Of a DNA stretch of 22,487 nucleotides, positions 7,188 to 15,158 are shown piece by piece. Made by a program: the position numbers and the translations under genes. The DNA is from a virus, in IMG/VR virus record IMGVR_UViG_3300032334_000099, positions 1-22,487 of that record; one strand, given 5' to 3'. How positions within the stretch are numbered: the stretch's first letter is position 1; each line of letters begins with the position of its first letter. The notes beneath the pieces are model-generated. The model did not search any database. It was given only the letters and a program-made list of their open reading frames with translations, and was not told where the DNA came from.

Positions 7188-7813
7188 TATTTTTTTCCTT
7201 TACGCATGTCGGTAATTTTATTTTGGTTTGATCCTACAGGACTCTTAACACCTTGTGGAATCTGATTTGTTGTCGCTGCTGCTTTAGTTCTTTCTGTAGC
7301 ACGAGTCGAAGTTAGTTCAGGATTAGATTCTAATGCTACCATCTTGGGCGACTGTGTATCTAATTCTTTAAGCATACTATCTCTGCGCTTATCGCCCACT
7401 AGTTCTTGTGCACCAGGTACATCTTTAAGTTCGTTATCTAATAGTAATGCACCAGTATGATCTTTACCATAGGCTTCTGCATAATCATTCTGCTCTGCTT
7501 GTTGTTTACCATATACACATACCCACTCGGCTCGCATGCCAGTGCGCTCACGCAATAGTTGAGCAATTTGTACTGAGGTAGTAGGGTATGCCACAGTGGC
7601 TTCAAACTGCCAGCATTCGCATGCACCCCATTTTGGGAATTCTCTGTGTTCCATAACTGGAAGGCTTTTAGGAGTAGTAACACTCACTAACTCGTATGCA
7701 TCTAGTGCATTCTTAATTTCTTCCATTATGTCTTTGGGATTTTGTTTAGCGACTTTAATCCTAAACTCGTAGTTTGTGTTTCGTTCTGCGATGTAAGCGT
7801 GTAGACTTTTCAT
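7187..7813 (-). CDS. Conserved hypothetical virion-module protein (208 aa)
   Basis: The N-terminus MKSLHAYIAE followed by RNTNYEF is the closest match in the window to the T4 internal-protein leader MKTYQEFIAE with an IAE cleavage site. Residues 14-105 look like an alpha/beta domain (YEFRIKVAKQNP, then VMEHREFPKWGACECWQFEATVAYP cut by Cys and Trp residues, then a helix with LLRERTG). Residues 105-208 are polar and probably disordered, ending MRKGKK. I do not recognise an enzyme family. The gene has its own late-promoter-like box (CATAAATACT, about 30 nt upstream) and an AGGA ribosome site, and it is translationally coupled to the 273-aa gene downstream. This makes it the first gene of a probable late operon of virion proteins. 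Confidence 0.75.
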   Translation of the reverse strand: MKSLHAYIAERNTNYEFRIKVAKQNPKDIMEEIKNALDAYELVSVTTPKSLPVMEHREFPKWGACECWQFEATVAYPTTSVQIAQLLRERTGMRAEWVCVYGKQQAEQNDYAEAYGKDHTGALLLDNELKDVPGAQELVGDKRRDSMLKELDTQSPKMVALESNPELTSTRATERTKAAATTNQIPQGVKSPVGSNQNKITDMRKGKK

Positions 7814-7835
7814 AGGTTTTATCCTGTTTATAGAG

Positions 7836-7843
7836 TATTTATG
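7836..7843 (-). promoter_or_regulatory. T4-type late promoter before the 208-aa gene
   Basis: CATAAATA followed by CT matches the T4 late box TATAAATA at 7 of 8 positions. Start of transcription is expected near 7830, giving a leader of about 16 nt that contains AGGA. The box overlaps the TAA stop of the gp16 gene. Confidence 0.65.
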
Positions 7844-8333
7844 TGTTTTTGTTCTTTTGGAGAATCTGCTCTAGTAGAGCATTACGATCTAGTACGATTC
7901 CTTGTCCTTCAACTGCACGACTTCCGGGATCATCTTTACTCATTTGATGATCTAGTCTGGCTTTTTGTAGCTGCAGGCTGACCATGCGTAGCTTCTTGTC
8001 CATTTTGGCAGTTTTGGCAGTAATGGCGTGCCCTAGCAATGTACCAGCAGTTTGGAATACTACTCCACCAAATCTGGGATCCATGTTCATCCCAAGATCC
8101 ATTAGATCTTCGAATTTTTCTTTGGCTAGATTTGCAAGCTCGTCCATTTCTTCGTCGCTGGCTTCTAGGTCGCGCACTGTGGGCAATGCTAGATCAATTT
8201 TATCTATGGCATCATCCACTTGGGCTATTATGTCTTGCTGGTCTTGTATGGTTTGAAATGCTTCGCTGGTTTCTGCTGAGGCATCTGCAGGAACTTCAGG
8301 GAGATCAAATAGTTCGGCTAGTTTCTTGGTCAT
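7839..8333 (-). CDS. gp16: Small terminase subunit, T4 gp16-like
   Basis: The 164-aa length equals that of T4 gp16, and the sequence follows the cyanophage-type gp16 pattern: N-terminal KKLAELFDLPEVP, a long central helical pair (ALPTVRDLEASDEEMDELANLAKEKF) and MDLGMNMDPRFGGVVFQTAGTLLGHAITAKTAKMDKKL in short blocks, then helices ending LEQILQKN. In T4, gp16 forms a ring that recognises concatemeric DNA and controls the ATPase/nuclease gp17 during head filling. The partner gp17 is not in this window. The gene starts 8 nt after the gp4 stop; the ATG lies directly after the arm of an inverted repeat enclosing a late-promoter-like box and has no ordinary Shine-Dalgarno. Confidence 0.82.
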   Translation of the reverse strand: MTKKLAELFDLPEVPADASAETSEAFQTIQDQQDIIAQVDDAIDKIDLALPTVRDLEASDEEMDELANLAKEKFEDLMDLGMNMDPRFGGVVFQTAGTLLGHAITAKTAKMDKKLRMVSLQLQKARLDHQMSKDDPGSRAVEGQGIVLDRNALLEQILQKNKNT

Positions 8334-8350
8334 GCTCGTATTTACCGAGC
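8334..8350 (-). promoter_or_regulatory. Inverted repeat with late-promoter-like loop at the gp16 start
   Basis: GCTCG at 8334-8338 and CGAGC at 8346-8350 flank a loop read on the minus strand as GTAAATA. With the adjacent base this gives GGTAAATACG, 6 of 8 to TATAAATA. The loop also contains the gp4 stop codon. The 3' arm abuts the gp16 ATG. A start 6 nt past the box would fall on that ATG. The arm is only 5 bp, so the hairpin is weak. Confidence 0.4.
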
Positions 8351-8779
8351 TCGACCTTGATGGAAGATATCATTTTCTGTTAGGACTCGAAAACGCAATC
8401 CATTTTGATTACACCAGGCTTGTGCTGCTTGCCACTTATACATGTTCAATACTGCTGCTGCTTGGTCACGAGGACTTTTACCTGCTGCTTCTAGTGTGGT
8501 TTGTTTTGAAGGTTTAATTTCAACCAGTTCACCAAACTTTTCACCGTTTTTGTTTACATACATAATCATAAAATCTGGTACATAAATGGTATTTTTATTT
8601 GTAAAAGGATTCCGATAAGGAATGTGTATTGCTTCGCTAGCCCATTGTAGTACTGCAGGATTTTCATCACAGAAGCGCATAAAACTATGTTCCCAACTGC
8701 TACGAAACTGAGGAACTTTTTTACCCACATACTTGTCGGCATTGACAATTTGATAAAAACCGTTAGCGTATTTGCCCAT
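8342..8779 (-). CDS. gp4: Head completion protein, T4 gp4-like (TnsA-like nuclease fold)
   Basis: A 145-aa protein, close to T4 gp4 (150 aa). It carries the TnsA-type PD-(D/E)xK layout: Glu30 in SSWEHSF, Asp69 in VPDF, and Glu87-x-Lys89 in LVEIKPSKQ. In T4, gp4 (gp50/4) is needed to finish DNA-filled heads before tail joining; the nuclease-like fold suggests it trims or holds the DNA end, though this is less established. The ATG overlaps the stop of the upstream 132-aa gene as TAATG, so the two are translationally coupled. It is followed 8 nt later by gp16. All three putative catalytic residues are present, so activity is plausible. Confidence 0.88.
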   Translation of the reverse strand: MGKYANGFYQIVNADKYVGKKVPQFRSSWEHSFMRFCDENPAVLQWASEAIHIPYRNPFTNKNTIYVPDFMIMYVNKNGEKFGELVEIKPSKQTTLEAAGKSPRDQAAAVLNMYKWQAAQAWCNQNGLRFRVLTENDIFHQGRAR

Positions 8780-9177
8780 TATGATATTATAGTACGTTGA
8801 ATATATTTGTTCAATTGAGGAGTGTTGTTAATGCCAAGGTAACTAGTTCCCACACGTTCAAAATTCAAAAACATCGCTGTGTATGCATCCAGTTCACCAG
8901 CACTTAATTTTTGAAACTCTTTTAAAGTAATCATCGGATCTAGTCCTTGTTTAAGACTAGTGTAGATTACCGCGCTGGCCAATGCTTTGGCACTTTCTTT
9001 ATTAGATGTTATCTGTTCAAAATACGCAACTATTGCACTATCTACATTACTACTTACGTTTATTGGTATATCAAAATAGTTATTAAAATATTTTTCCACA
9101 TCACGTGTTGTTAACGGATTGGTATTAATCTTACTTAAATTGGTAGGATAGGTTGCTCTTGTAATTAATTTAGCCAT
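8779..9177 (-). CDS. Conserved hypothetical protein (132 aa)
   Basis: A mostly helical small protein with RATYPTNLSKIN near the start, YFNNYFDIP at 30-38, and a C-terminal YLGINNTPQLNKYIQRTIIS. I recall similar proteins beside gp4 and tube genes in T4-like aquatic phages, but know no function. It starts with AAGGA about 8 nt before the ATG and overlaps the end of the 64-aa gene by 8 nt, and its own stop overlaps the gp4 start. The tight coupling to tail and head-completion genes suggests a structural or assembly role. Confidence 0.75.
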   Translation of the reverse strand: MAKLITRATYPTNLSKINTNPLTTRDVEKYFNNYFDIPINVSSNVDSAIVAYFEQITSNKESAKALASAVIYTSLKQGLDPMITLKEFQKLSAGELDAYTAMFLNFERVGTSYLGINNTPQLNKYIQRTIIS

Positions 9178-9364
9178 TATTCTTATCCTTGGCTATACCT
9201 TGATTACTAGGCACTTTAGGTAACGTTGCTCGCATGTTTGCTATTCCAATTTGAAGTAAGTATGTTTCTTGAGTTTGTGTTTGTAAGACAGCAAGTTCTT
9301 CTTTGGTATAGCTACTGCTATTACCAAACACAGTTGTTGTAAATATTTTGCTATTACTATCCAT
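9170..9364 (-). CDS. Small hypothetical protein (64 aa)
   Basis: A 64-aa frame starting 2 nt after the stop of the tube-fold protein, with AGAAG upstream of the ATG at 9364. The N-terminal part is polar (Ser/Thr-rich); residues 20-45 (YTKEELAVLQTQTQETYLL) should form a helix; the tail is polar with Pro. No family is recognised. The coding case rests on its exact fit between two genes of the same operon and the 8-nt overlap with the next gene. Confidence 0.6.
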   Translation of the reverse strand: MDSNSKIFTTTVFGNSSSYTKEELAVLQTQTQETYLLQIGIANMRATLPKVPSNQGIAKDKNNG

Positions 9365-9366
9365 AA

Positions 9367-11046
9367 TTAACTTCTAGCCGGCACAGTTGATCTACCGCCT
9401 GTGTATTTTCCTGGAGTACCTTCAACTAGAGTTTGTACGTTAGTGCCAGTAGTAAAGTTTGCTGCATCTCTATTGGCCAGTGCCGTTTCTGGGGGAATAT
9501 ATGTTGATGACCAAGGTGTCTGTAATAAAGGATTTGTATTTTGCACAGTGGCGTTTGTGCCTGTGGTGAACAACGGAGCCTGACTCACAGTGGCAATAGA
9601 TTGCGATCCAGCAAATGATTGACTTGATAAAATATTTTGACTATTGGGAGCAGATTGCGATGCTGTTGCTTTTGTTATTTGTTCGTTTTTAACTCGTTCA
9701 GCTGATGCTGCTGCTGATCTTGTAGCGACTATATCGTTAAGTGCTTTGTTGTATGTAAAGTCATCTTCTGGTGATGTGCTGCTAACCGCTACTAGCGGTG
9801 AATTATATGTTATGTTCACTACTTTATTCAATGAGCCTCCTGTTACAGAACCTTGACTATTAACTGCTACTCCAGCCAAGGCTAAGCCAGCACCTAATGC
9901 GGGTTTTCCTGTAACAGCAAGTACAGTTCCAGCAGTAGCTAGTATTTTTCCTAATCCAATACCTGACCCATTACTTGAAACACTTCCAGCACTGGCACCA
10001 GATGTAAAGTTTGATATTCCACCGGGTGCTGATGGTTTGTCTGCTAGTGATCCCGAGTACGGAACATAGAATCTATCGCGAGGATCTTTGCCATTTATAA
10101 TATCTTTACCTGCTGTTAGTAGCTCTTGTGCAGCTAGGCCTTTGAGATCAACGTTTTTATTATTTTGTGTTGCTCTCAACAATTTAAAAGCAGCAGATCC
10201 AAAATTACCAGCTCTTCCGTCTTGTGTTATTTCATCTGCTGCTGCTAGAATACCACCAGGTCCCAAAATGCTGTTTGTACCGCCACCAGCTACAGTCAAT
10301 GGACTAGGTGCTTTATCGTAGTGCAGGTCTGCAAAACCTTTAACAGTGTTAACAGATACACGACCACTAGAATACAACACAGTCTCGTAGCTGATGGTCA
10401 TCGATGACTCTAATCCACCCTGAGTGCTAACATCATGATTACCGTGACTAAAAGCAGTAATTGTGGGATTAATTAAAGTGTATTCGCTAAATTTTTTCTG
10501 ATGCAAACTATAGATTCGTATAGATTGTATGTATTGTGTAGTGAGTGAAGATGTTCGTGGACTATAACCAAAGTTATTAAGTCTATCTCTTTGTCCTAAT
10601 GTATATTTGTTAGGTGCTTGATATACAGGATTGATTCCTCCACTGTTGTTATCATATCCAGCATCAGTGTCTCTATAATAATAATTGTAATAGTCAAACC
10701 ATAATTTTCTAATCACGTTGGATTGATCGTCGTGAAAGGTTATGTTAATGGAGTCATAGTTAACTTTATTCTGTACAATATTTGGTCTATTGTAGTTGTT
10801 TAAAGTTTTTGTATTAATTGTAAATTTAGGCAAATCAACACCTTTAACTAGCATACCTGCTTCTAGATTTTTATCTCTATCAATTCTAGCCAAGGTTGGA
10901 TTTAAATCAAAGAACACATGGAATAGCCAAGAATACTTGGGGCTTAGTGCATAATTATTATCTACAAATAAGCGCGAGGCATGTTGATAGTCTTTTATTG
11001 TATCGCCGCGGCCTAATTGTGGAAAAAAATTATCAAAGATGTTCAT
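9367..11046 (-). CDS. Tail-tube-fold virion protein with Gly/Ala-rich C-terminal extension (559 aa)
   Basis: Residues 1-260 follow the pattern of a tail-tube-related family: DYQHASRLFVDNNYALSPKY near the start, VDLPKFTINTKTLNNYNRPN, YDSINITFHDD, a Tyr-rich stretch YYNYYYRDTDAGY, and a late strand VSTQGGLESSMTISYETV cut by short loops. The middle segment (SIRIYSLHQKKFSEYTLINP) is also typical. T4 gp48 and gp54, the tube cap and initiator on the baseplate, share the gp19 tube fold, so a baseplate-tube junction protein is the best guess; assignment to gp48 or gp54 is not certain. Residues 270-559 are low-complexity, including a hydrophobic GLGLAL-type stretch near 370-400. It has its own late-promoter-like box 9 nt before the ATG and lacks a Shine-Dalgarno. 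Confidence 0.75.
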   Translation of the reverse strand: MNIFDNFFPQLGRGDTIKDYQHASRLFVDNNYALSPKYSWLFHVFFDLNPTLARIDRDKNLEAGMLVKGVDLPKFTINTKTLNNYNRPNIVQNKVNYDSINITFHDDQSNVIRKLWFDYYNYYYRDTDAGYDNNSGGINPVYQAPNKYTLGQRDRLNNFGYSPRTSSLTTQYIQSIRIYSLHQKKFSEYTLINPTITAFSHGNHDVSTQGGLESSMTISYETVLYSSGRVSVNTVKGFADLHYDKAPSPLTVAGGGTNSILGPGGILAAADEITQDGRAGNFGSAAFKLLRATQNNKNVDLKGLAAQELLTAGKDIINGKDPRDRFYVPYSGSLADKPSAPGGISNFTSGASAGSVSSNGSGIGLGKILATAGTVLAVTGKPALGAGLALAGVAVNSQGSVTGGSLNKVVNITYNSPLVAVSSTSPEDDFTYNKALNDIVATRSAAASAERVKNEQITKATASQSAPNSQNILSSQSFAGSQSIATVSQAPLFTTGTNATVQNTNPLLQTPWSSTYIPPETALANRDAANFTTGTNVQTLVEGTPGKYTGGRSTVPARS

Positions 11047-11055
11047 AGTTAAAAA

Positions 11056-11063
11056 TATTTATG
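11056..11063 (-). promoter_or_regulatory. T4-type late promoter before the tube-fold gene
   Basis: CATAAATA matches the T4 late box at 7 of 8 positions, directly downstream of the gp19 terminator hairpin. Expected transcription start near 11050 leaves only about 4 nt before the ATG at 11046, so the mRNA would be nearly leaderless. Confidence 0.6.
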
Positions 11064-11065
11064 CC

Positions 11066-11096
11066 AAAAAAATACCCGGTCAAAGCCGGGTATTTT
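11066..11096 (-). terminator. Intrinsic terminator after gp19
   Basis: Perfect 11-bp stem AAAATACCCGG (11069-11079) with CCGGGTATTTT (11086-11096), 6-nt loop, followed on the minus strand by seven T. It lies between the gp19 stop and the next gene and should end the gp19 transcript. Confidence 0.88.
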
Positions 11097-11113
11097 AAAT
11101 AACAACTGTTTAA

Positions 11114-11737
11114 TTATGTTATACCAGTAATTAATGTGCCTAAAGTTCTTCCAACTGCTGTTCCAATACCAGTTCCAATTGGTGATTGGATAGCATTATC
11201 ATACATGATTGTTAATGCAATAGTAGCTGGTTCGTTACTGCTATAATCCATTTCGCCGTAGTTCACAGTCTGTACTAGCGCACCATACAGTTCCCAAGTT
11301 TCTAGTACATTGGGTTGATTTGCGCCGTTACCGCCATCGAGCATTTCGAACTTTAACAAGAATTTGTAATCAATACCAGAGCTTGCACTTGCTTGCTCAG
11401 CAAAATCAAATTGCTTCTGAATTTGTTCGCCAACCAATTTACTAATATTACCACCTGCGTCATCACGCAATGTAACGTTAACCGCTTCCCAAGTTGGCTT
11501 GCCAACTAGGTTTACTTTACTGTTATAAACATCAATGGTAAATGGGTTAAAATTTAAATTTGGGCGACTAATTGATGCAACTTGCTTAGTTAGCTCAACT
11601 TTGTCTGTACTTACACCGAAGTTTTCAAATATTGCACGGAAGCGATATTTTAGCTTAGGCATTAACAAGCCTTGTGTGCTAGCACTCTGGTTAGTTGCTA
11701 ATGGTACTGTAAATTTGTTCAATGAGGCTATTGCCAT
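11114..11737 (-). CDS. gp19: Tail tube protein, T4 gp19-like
   Basis: A 207-aa protein directly downstream of the tail sheath gene, as in T4 (gp18-gp19). It has the tube-protein pattern: PKLKYRFRAIFENFG (27-41), a basic strand with VASISRPNLNFNP, WEAVNVTLRDDAGG around 100-115, a helix EQIQKQFDF, and LETWELYGALVQTVNYGEMDYSSNEP near 150-175 in short blocks. gp19 hexamers stack into the inner tube through which DNA leaves. It is longer than T4 gp19 (163 aa), with a hydrophobic glycine-rich tail. AGGAG lies 8 nt before the ATG, and a GATAAATACC late-type box precedes it. A strong terminator follows, so it is probably a single-gene late transcript, suiting a protein needed in high copy. Confidence 0.9.
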   Translation of the reverse strand: MAIASLNKFTVPLATNQSASTQGLLMPKLKYRFRAIFENFGVSTDKVELTKQVASISRPNLNFNPFTIDVYNSKVNLVGKPTWEAVNVTLRDDAGGNISKLVGEQIQKQFDFAEQASASSGIDYKFLLKFEMLDGGNGANQPNVLETWELYGALVQTVNYGEMDYSSNEPATIALTIMYDNAIQSPIGTGIGTAVGRTLGTLITGIT

Positions 11738-11757
11738 TTATATTCTCCTGTTATAGG

Positions 11758-11765
11758 TATTTATC
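11758..11765 (-). promoter_or_regulatory. T4-type late promoter before gp19
   Basis: GATAAATA followed by CCTAT matches the late box at 7 of 8 positions. Expected start near 11752 gives a leader of about 15 nt carrying AGGAG at proper spacing to the gp19 ATG. Confidence 0.7.
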
Positions 11766-11787
11766 AAATTTTTTCCAAAATTTTCTA

Positions 11788-11806
11788 GGGGGTATTTTAC
11801 ACCCCC
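11788..11806 (-). terminator. Possible terminator after gp18
   Basis: GGGGGT (11788-11793) pairs with ACCCCC (11801-11806) around a 7-nt loop, 10 nt after the gp18 stop. The following minus-strand sequence is TAGAAAATTTT, not a clean T-run, so termination may be partial. Confidence 0.5.
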
Positions 11807-11815
11807 TTACCCATA

Positions 11816-14800
11816 TTATATTCCTGCTGCTATATCACCTGGGTTTTTCAAACGAATTGGAATGTAGATGAATTCAACATCCTTCATTGGTTCAATAGCA
11901 ATATCAACGTACAACTCATTTCTAGCGATGCGTGTTGGTGTATTATTTGTTTCGTCGCATACAACTAGATAATCGTAAATACCGCGTTTTGCTATTAAAT
12001 CGTTAATTGCACCACTGATGATATTCTTAATCTGATCACGTGTGATCTTGTCGTTTGGTTCAAACAAGAATCCGTTACCAACGCTGGCAAGTATTGTACG
12101 AATGTAGTTAACTAAACGTGCTACATTGATACGATCCAATGCACTTGCAGTACCGTTACGTGTTTTTTGTCCCCAAACAACTAAACCAACTCCAGGTAAG
12201 TTAGTAATAGGATTGATTCTGTTCTCGTACAATGTATCGCGTAGTCCTTCTCTAATAGAATTAAAGTTGTACTCGCCTGTGGCAGCATCAATGAAACCAA
12301 TGCTGCTTGCATTATCTACTAGACCACGACGTGTGCCAGCTGGGGCAAACCACTGATATGCCACGTTGTCGTTGTAAATCATTGTACGTAACGCCATATG
12401 ACTTGCTGGAACAGTGATTGTATTACCTGATAAATCACTAGTTTGTCCACTTGGGTAATAAACACCCAAGTAAGGATCAGCTGTCGCTAAACCATCACCG
12501 TTAGTGTTATTGCTCCAGTTAGCAATATCAATTGCATTAGGTGCTAGACGCATTGGAGTATCGCCAATGATAAACGCTGTATTGGCACGATCATTGTTTA
12601 GTGAAACCATTTCGTCAATCAACTCAGGGTAACCAGGAGCACATATAATATTAAATTGATACTGCTCTTCACGTACTTCTGTGTTAGCAATAATTGCTGC
12701 TTGCATTGCGGCAGTAATCATTCTACGCTGTGCTTGACGACCCATGTATGGACTGCCGTTATCTTTCAACCCACTGGCTGTTTGCCAAGTATTTTTAATA
12801 GTTGGTAACGAGCTAGGTGCGCCAGCCGACGGTGATGTAGGTAAGTCAGGATATGCATTTGCATTAAACTTGTTACTTACATATTGTTTTACGTTGTATC
12901 CGGAGCGACGTGTGTTGAATAACAACATGCCACGTGGATATAATCTATAATCCGGAGCATCAACGTCAATGTAATCGCTGGCTATTAGATCTGTTACTGC
13001 TGGTAATGAGCCAGTGATAATGTCTGTGGTGCCGGTGGTGTCCCAACGAGCATCAGCAAACAAAATACCATTCTGACTAACTTGGTCGGTATTGTCAATC
13101 AAGCCCCAAGCACTGCCATCATAACGATATAAGGCTGGATAGTTTTCTAAATCTCCAGTATCTAACCAAAGGTCGCCACCTACTAATGCAGTAACGCCAT
13201 CGCTTTGATATTCTGGTTCACTGGCACTAACTATAACGCCTTCGGGATCAGTGGAACCTAGATCGTAACCACGTGCATCTGTTTTAGTTGCGCTACCATC
13301 ATAATATGATGTATTTCTATAACCTCTCCAGCCGCCAATTTCGTTGACCATGATATCAACAGTTGCAGGATCACTATAGTACCATAACGTACCATCTACA
13401 GGAGCTTGGTAAGGCTCGTTTGCACTGAAAGTGTATGTTAATGCTTCCCAGTTAGTTAATGCCAAAGTAGTACCATATGCAATTGTACCAGTGGTACTGG
13501 TGCTAAATCCGGCCTCTACAGTTGGAGTCCCGGTACTGTCAGTTAGGTAAATATCGCCACCATAAATGTGAGTAAATGTAATAGCATTACCTGTACCAAC
13601 AGAAATATTCAATTCAGGAATATTTTTTGCTAAAACATCACTAACAAAGCTGGCAGGACTAGATCCTGTTAATGTAACTGAATATTCTGTAATTGTTGCG
13701 CTGCCAATGGAGGTAACACCAATTACAATAACGTCAGTCGCGGTTAAAGCAGTTGAACTAAGTGCAGTACCAGTTACGATCGTTTGACCAGCAACTCTTC
13801 TACGGAATGGTTTGAATCCGCCTGTGTCTGTACGCAATGGATCGTAAGCGACCCATACTGTACCTGCTGCAATTCCGTTTCCGCCGCCAGCTGGATCTAA
13901 TCCGTATAACGCATCTTCTGCTCTATTGTAAAAAGGAGCTGCTAAAGTGGCAAATGATTCTGTACTTGAATTATAACGTTTGATAACAACATCAGATCCG
14001 CTACCAGTTGCTCCTAATTTTGCAAATACACTTCCACTTGGACGAGGCACTGTATCGGTGCTTCTCCAACTTGGTACTTCAGCAAATGTGCCGTATGTTA
14101 ATAATGGATTTGCGTATGTTCCAGCAACAACACCCAATGTAGCTAACGGTGTACCAACACCATTTGCAATAGTAATCTTACCATCGGCCGTGCTACCATT
14201 GCTTTCTGCCAACGATGATGCATAAATTTCAAGTTTACCATTAACTGCTGCAGAGGTTACACCATCAATTGTTGCGGCATTAATTAATGCAGCCACTTGT
14301 GCTACTGTTTTAGTAGTTGCGGTATTACCTAAACTAACTGTTGTTCCATTGATAACTATGGTCCATTGTGGGCTAGCAACAGGAATAGCAGTAGTTGTTG
14401 TACCTTTAATGGTAGGCCATGAAATCTGCCAGGCTGTGGTTCCTAAACGAACCCAAGTATTACTTCTGTTCTTGTAAAATAACAATGCATTGCTGCCAGT
14501 ATTAAAAGCAACTGCATAACTACCAATCTGACCAACATCTGAATCTGGTACTTCAATGCTACTGCTAAGAGTACTGTCATCAGTGGAAGTAACTAATATT
14601 GGACTTTTAAGACTAAAGGTACCTGTAACTGCATCCCACTCGTTGATACCCCAAGAAGATTCTGTTAAATCCATCCAGTGCGTACCGTTGGCAACTGCAC
14701 CAGTAGGACGAACACTAGTTCCAACTAGTTCGTCTAGGTTAATATCTGCACGAATAGCGTACAGTCTATTAACATTGCCAAGTGCGCTATAAGCAGCCAT

Positions 14801-15079
14801 TAAACCGTATTCGTTGCGCTCATCACCGTGCAACGGTGTACCAGCTGAGCTTTGTTTAAAGCTTGGATAACCCATTGCAGTAATTAATTCTCTTTGGCTA
14901 CTATAAGCCAGTAGTTTGCCTGCTCTTGAAGCAGTAGTGTCAGCAGCTACAGTGCCTGCTGGGCTTAGTTTATCTTGTCCAGTAGCAAGAATAACTAGTG
15001 GTACAGTTCCGACCGCGCCCGGTACGTATTGACTTTCGTCAGTGACTGTAATTTGTAAACCTGGGGATACTAGTGCCAT
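11816..15079 (-). CDS. gp18: Tail sheath protein, T4 gp18-like, with large insertions (1087 aa)
   Basis: The ends are typical of contractile sheath proteins: N-terminal SPGLQITVTDESQYVPGAV, and a C-terminal block with RLVNYIRTILAS, GNGFLFEPND, RDQIKNIISGAINDL, YDYLVVCDETNN and NELYVDIAIEP. This C-terminal domain forms the linked sheath lattice that contracts during DNA ejection. The protein is much longer than T4 gp18 (659 aa). The extra length lies between residues about 120 and 700, including two beta-rich segments (237-322 and 440-530) and a WYYSDPATVDIMVN / GDLWLDTGDLENYP / YRYDGSAWGLID region (565-662), presumably decorating the outer surface. It has AAAGGA before the ATG, the best late promoter in the window upstream, and a hairpin after the stop. 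Confidence 0.95.
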   Translation of the reverse strand: MALVSPGLQITVTDESQYVPGAVGTVPLVILATGQDKLSPAGTVAADTTASRAGKLLAYSSQRELITAMGYPSFKQSSAGTPLHGDERNEYGLMAAYSALGNVNRLYAIRADINLDELVGTSVRPTGAVANGTHWMDLTESSWGINEWDAVTGTFSLKSPILVTSTDDSTLSSSIEVPDSDVGQIGSYAVAFNTGSNALLFYKNRSNTWVRLGTTAWQISWPTIKGTTTTAIPVASPQWTIVINGTTVSLGNTATTKTVAQVAALINAATIDGVTSAAVNGKLEIYASSLAESNGSTADGKITIANGVGTPLATLGVVAGTYANPLLTYGTFAEVPSWRSTDTVPRPSGSVFAKLGATGSGSDVVIKRYNSSTESFATLAAPFYNRAEDALYGLDPAGGGNGIAAGTVWVAYDPLRTDTGGFKPFRRRVAGQTIVTGTALSSTALTATDVIVIGVTSIGSATITEYSVTLTGSSPASFVSDVLAKNIPELNISVGTGNAITFTHIYGGDIYLTDSTGTPTVEAGFSTSTTGTIAYGTTLALTNWEALTYTFSANEPYQAPVDGTLWYYSDPATVDIMVNEIGGWRGYRNTSYYDGSATKTDARGYDLGSTDPEGVIVSASEPEYQSDGVTALVGGDLWLDTGDLENYPALYRYDGSAWGLIDNTDQVSQNGILFADARWDTTGTTDIITGSLPAVTDLIASDYIDVDAPDYRLYPRGMLLFNTRRSGYNVKQYVSNKFNANAYPDLPTSPSAGAPSSLPTIKNTWQTASGLKDNGSPYMGRQAQRRMITAAMQAAIIANTEVREEQYQFNIICAPGYPELIDEMVSLNNDRANTAFIIGDTPMRLAPNAIDIANWSNNTNGDGLATADPYLGVYYPSGQTSDLSGNTITVPASHMALRTMIYNDNVAYQWFAPAGTRRGLVDNASSIGFIDAATGEYNFNSIREGLRDTLYENRINPITNLPGVGLVVWGQKTRNGTASALDRINVARLVNYIRTILASVGNGFLFEPNDKITRDQIKNIISGAINDLIAKRGIYDYLVVCDETNNTPTRIARNELYVDIAIEPMKDVEFIYIPIRLKNPGDIAAGI

Positions 15080-15107
15080 GTTTTTATCCTTTTATAAACA
15101 TTTCTAG

Positions 15108-15115
15108 TATTTATA
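15108..15115 (-). promoter_or_regulatory. T4-type late promoter before gp18
   Basis: A perfect TATAAATA followed by CTAGA, 28 nt before the gp18 ATG. Expected start near 15102 leaves a leader of about 22 nt that contains AAAGGA. This is the strongest late-promoter match on the minus strand. Confidence 0.8.
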
Positions 15116-15146
15116 AAAGGGTTTACATTTTTAGTGGTTACAGGTG

Positions 15147-15158
15147 CCTTTCGAAAGG
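15147..15158. other. 12-bp perfect palindrome between divergent late promoters
   Basis: CCTTTCGAAAGG is self-complementary and sits between the gp18 promoter (15108-15115) and the HNH promoter (15165-15172). It may be a protein-binding site or chance. Confidence 0.35.
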
